Positions 13,283 through 13,306 of a DNA stretch of 13,306 bases are shown here, in pieces. The notes below the pieces were generated by a model, which made no database searches, had not been told where the DNA came from, and saw only the letters and a program-made list of their open reading frames with translations. This DNA is from Clostridia bacterium (GTDB lineage Bacteria; Bacillota; Clostridia; Oscillospirales; CAG-272): positions 1 to 13,306 of the forward strand of contig JAFQOC010000297.1 of NCBI GenBank assembly GCA_017420845.1. Direction: 5' to 3'. The translations under genes and the position numbers were made by a program. Numbering within the stretch: the first letter of the stretch is position 1; each line of letters begins with the position of its first letter.

Positions 13283-13306
13283 TGCACAAAAAAGCGAAGG
13301 GGGGCG

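Overview
The window looks like a piece of chromosome from an uncultured anaerobic Clostridia species, probably gut- or rumen-associated Oscillospirales or a relative. This is inferred from strong AGGAG-type ribosome binding sites, GC-rich genes between AT-rich gaps, codon choice that nearly excludes TTA/CTA/TCA, and large secreted proteins made of Cys/His repeats with cohesin-like and dockerin-like domains. The taxon cannot be fixed from sequence reading alone.

Layout. (1) 1-876 (+): 3' part of a ROK-family sugar kinase, ending at a strong hairpin (896-927) that can serve as terminator for both convergent transcription units. (2) 943-3746 (-): a three-gene unit read right to left: a PatB/MalY-type PLP-dependent C-S lyase with a good sigma-A-like promoter (TTGCAA, 17 bp, TATACT) and an upstream palindrome; a small FMN nitroreductase; and a secreted SGNH/SASA-type esterase lipoprotein whose start overlaps the nitroreductase stop. 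(3) 3984-12639 (-): the centrepiece, a two-gene operon of about 8.6 kb encoding giant exported repeat proteins, with a TATAAT promoter upstream of 12639 and a textbook terminator at 3925-3950. (4) 12904-13215 (-): a four-helix-bundle protein (23S rRNA intervening-sequence protein family) with no convincing start, followed by a GC-rich non-coding stretch with a GGGGGC-GAA-GCCCCC hairpin and a 16-base sequence also found at 2505-2520.

The giant operon. The upstream protein (B, 1716 aa) has a signal peptide, about 20 irregular Cys/His repeat units, an inserted domain of about 225 aa, a cohesin-like domain and a C-terminal type-I-like dockerin. The downstream protein (A, 1157 aa) is arranged in reverse: signal peptide, N-terminal cohesin-like domain, 22 very regular Cys/His units of 38 or 41 aa, then one transmembrane helix and a short acidic tail. 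The natural hypothesis is that A is a membrane-anchored stalk presenting a cohesin-like module, and B is a secreted partner docking through its dockerin: a non-cellulosomal surface assembly built of putative zinc-binding (or disulfide-linked) beads. The pairing is inference; the architectures are read directly from the sequence.

No tRNA, rRNA, CRISPR array, transposase or phage gene was seen.
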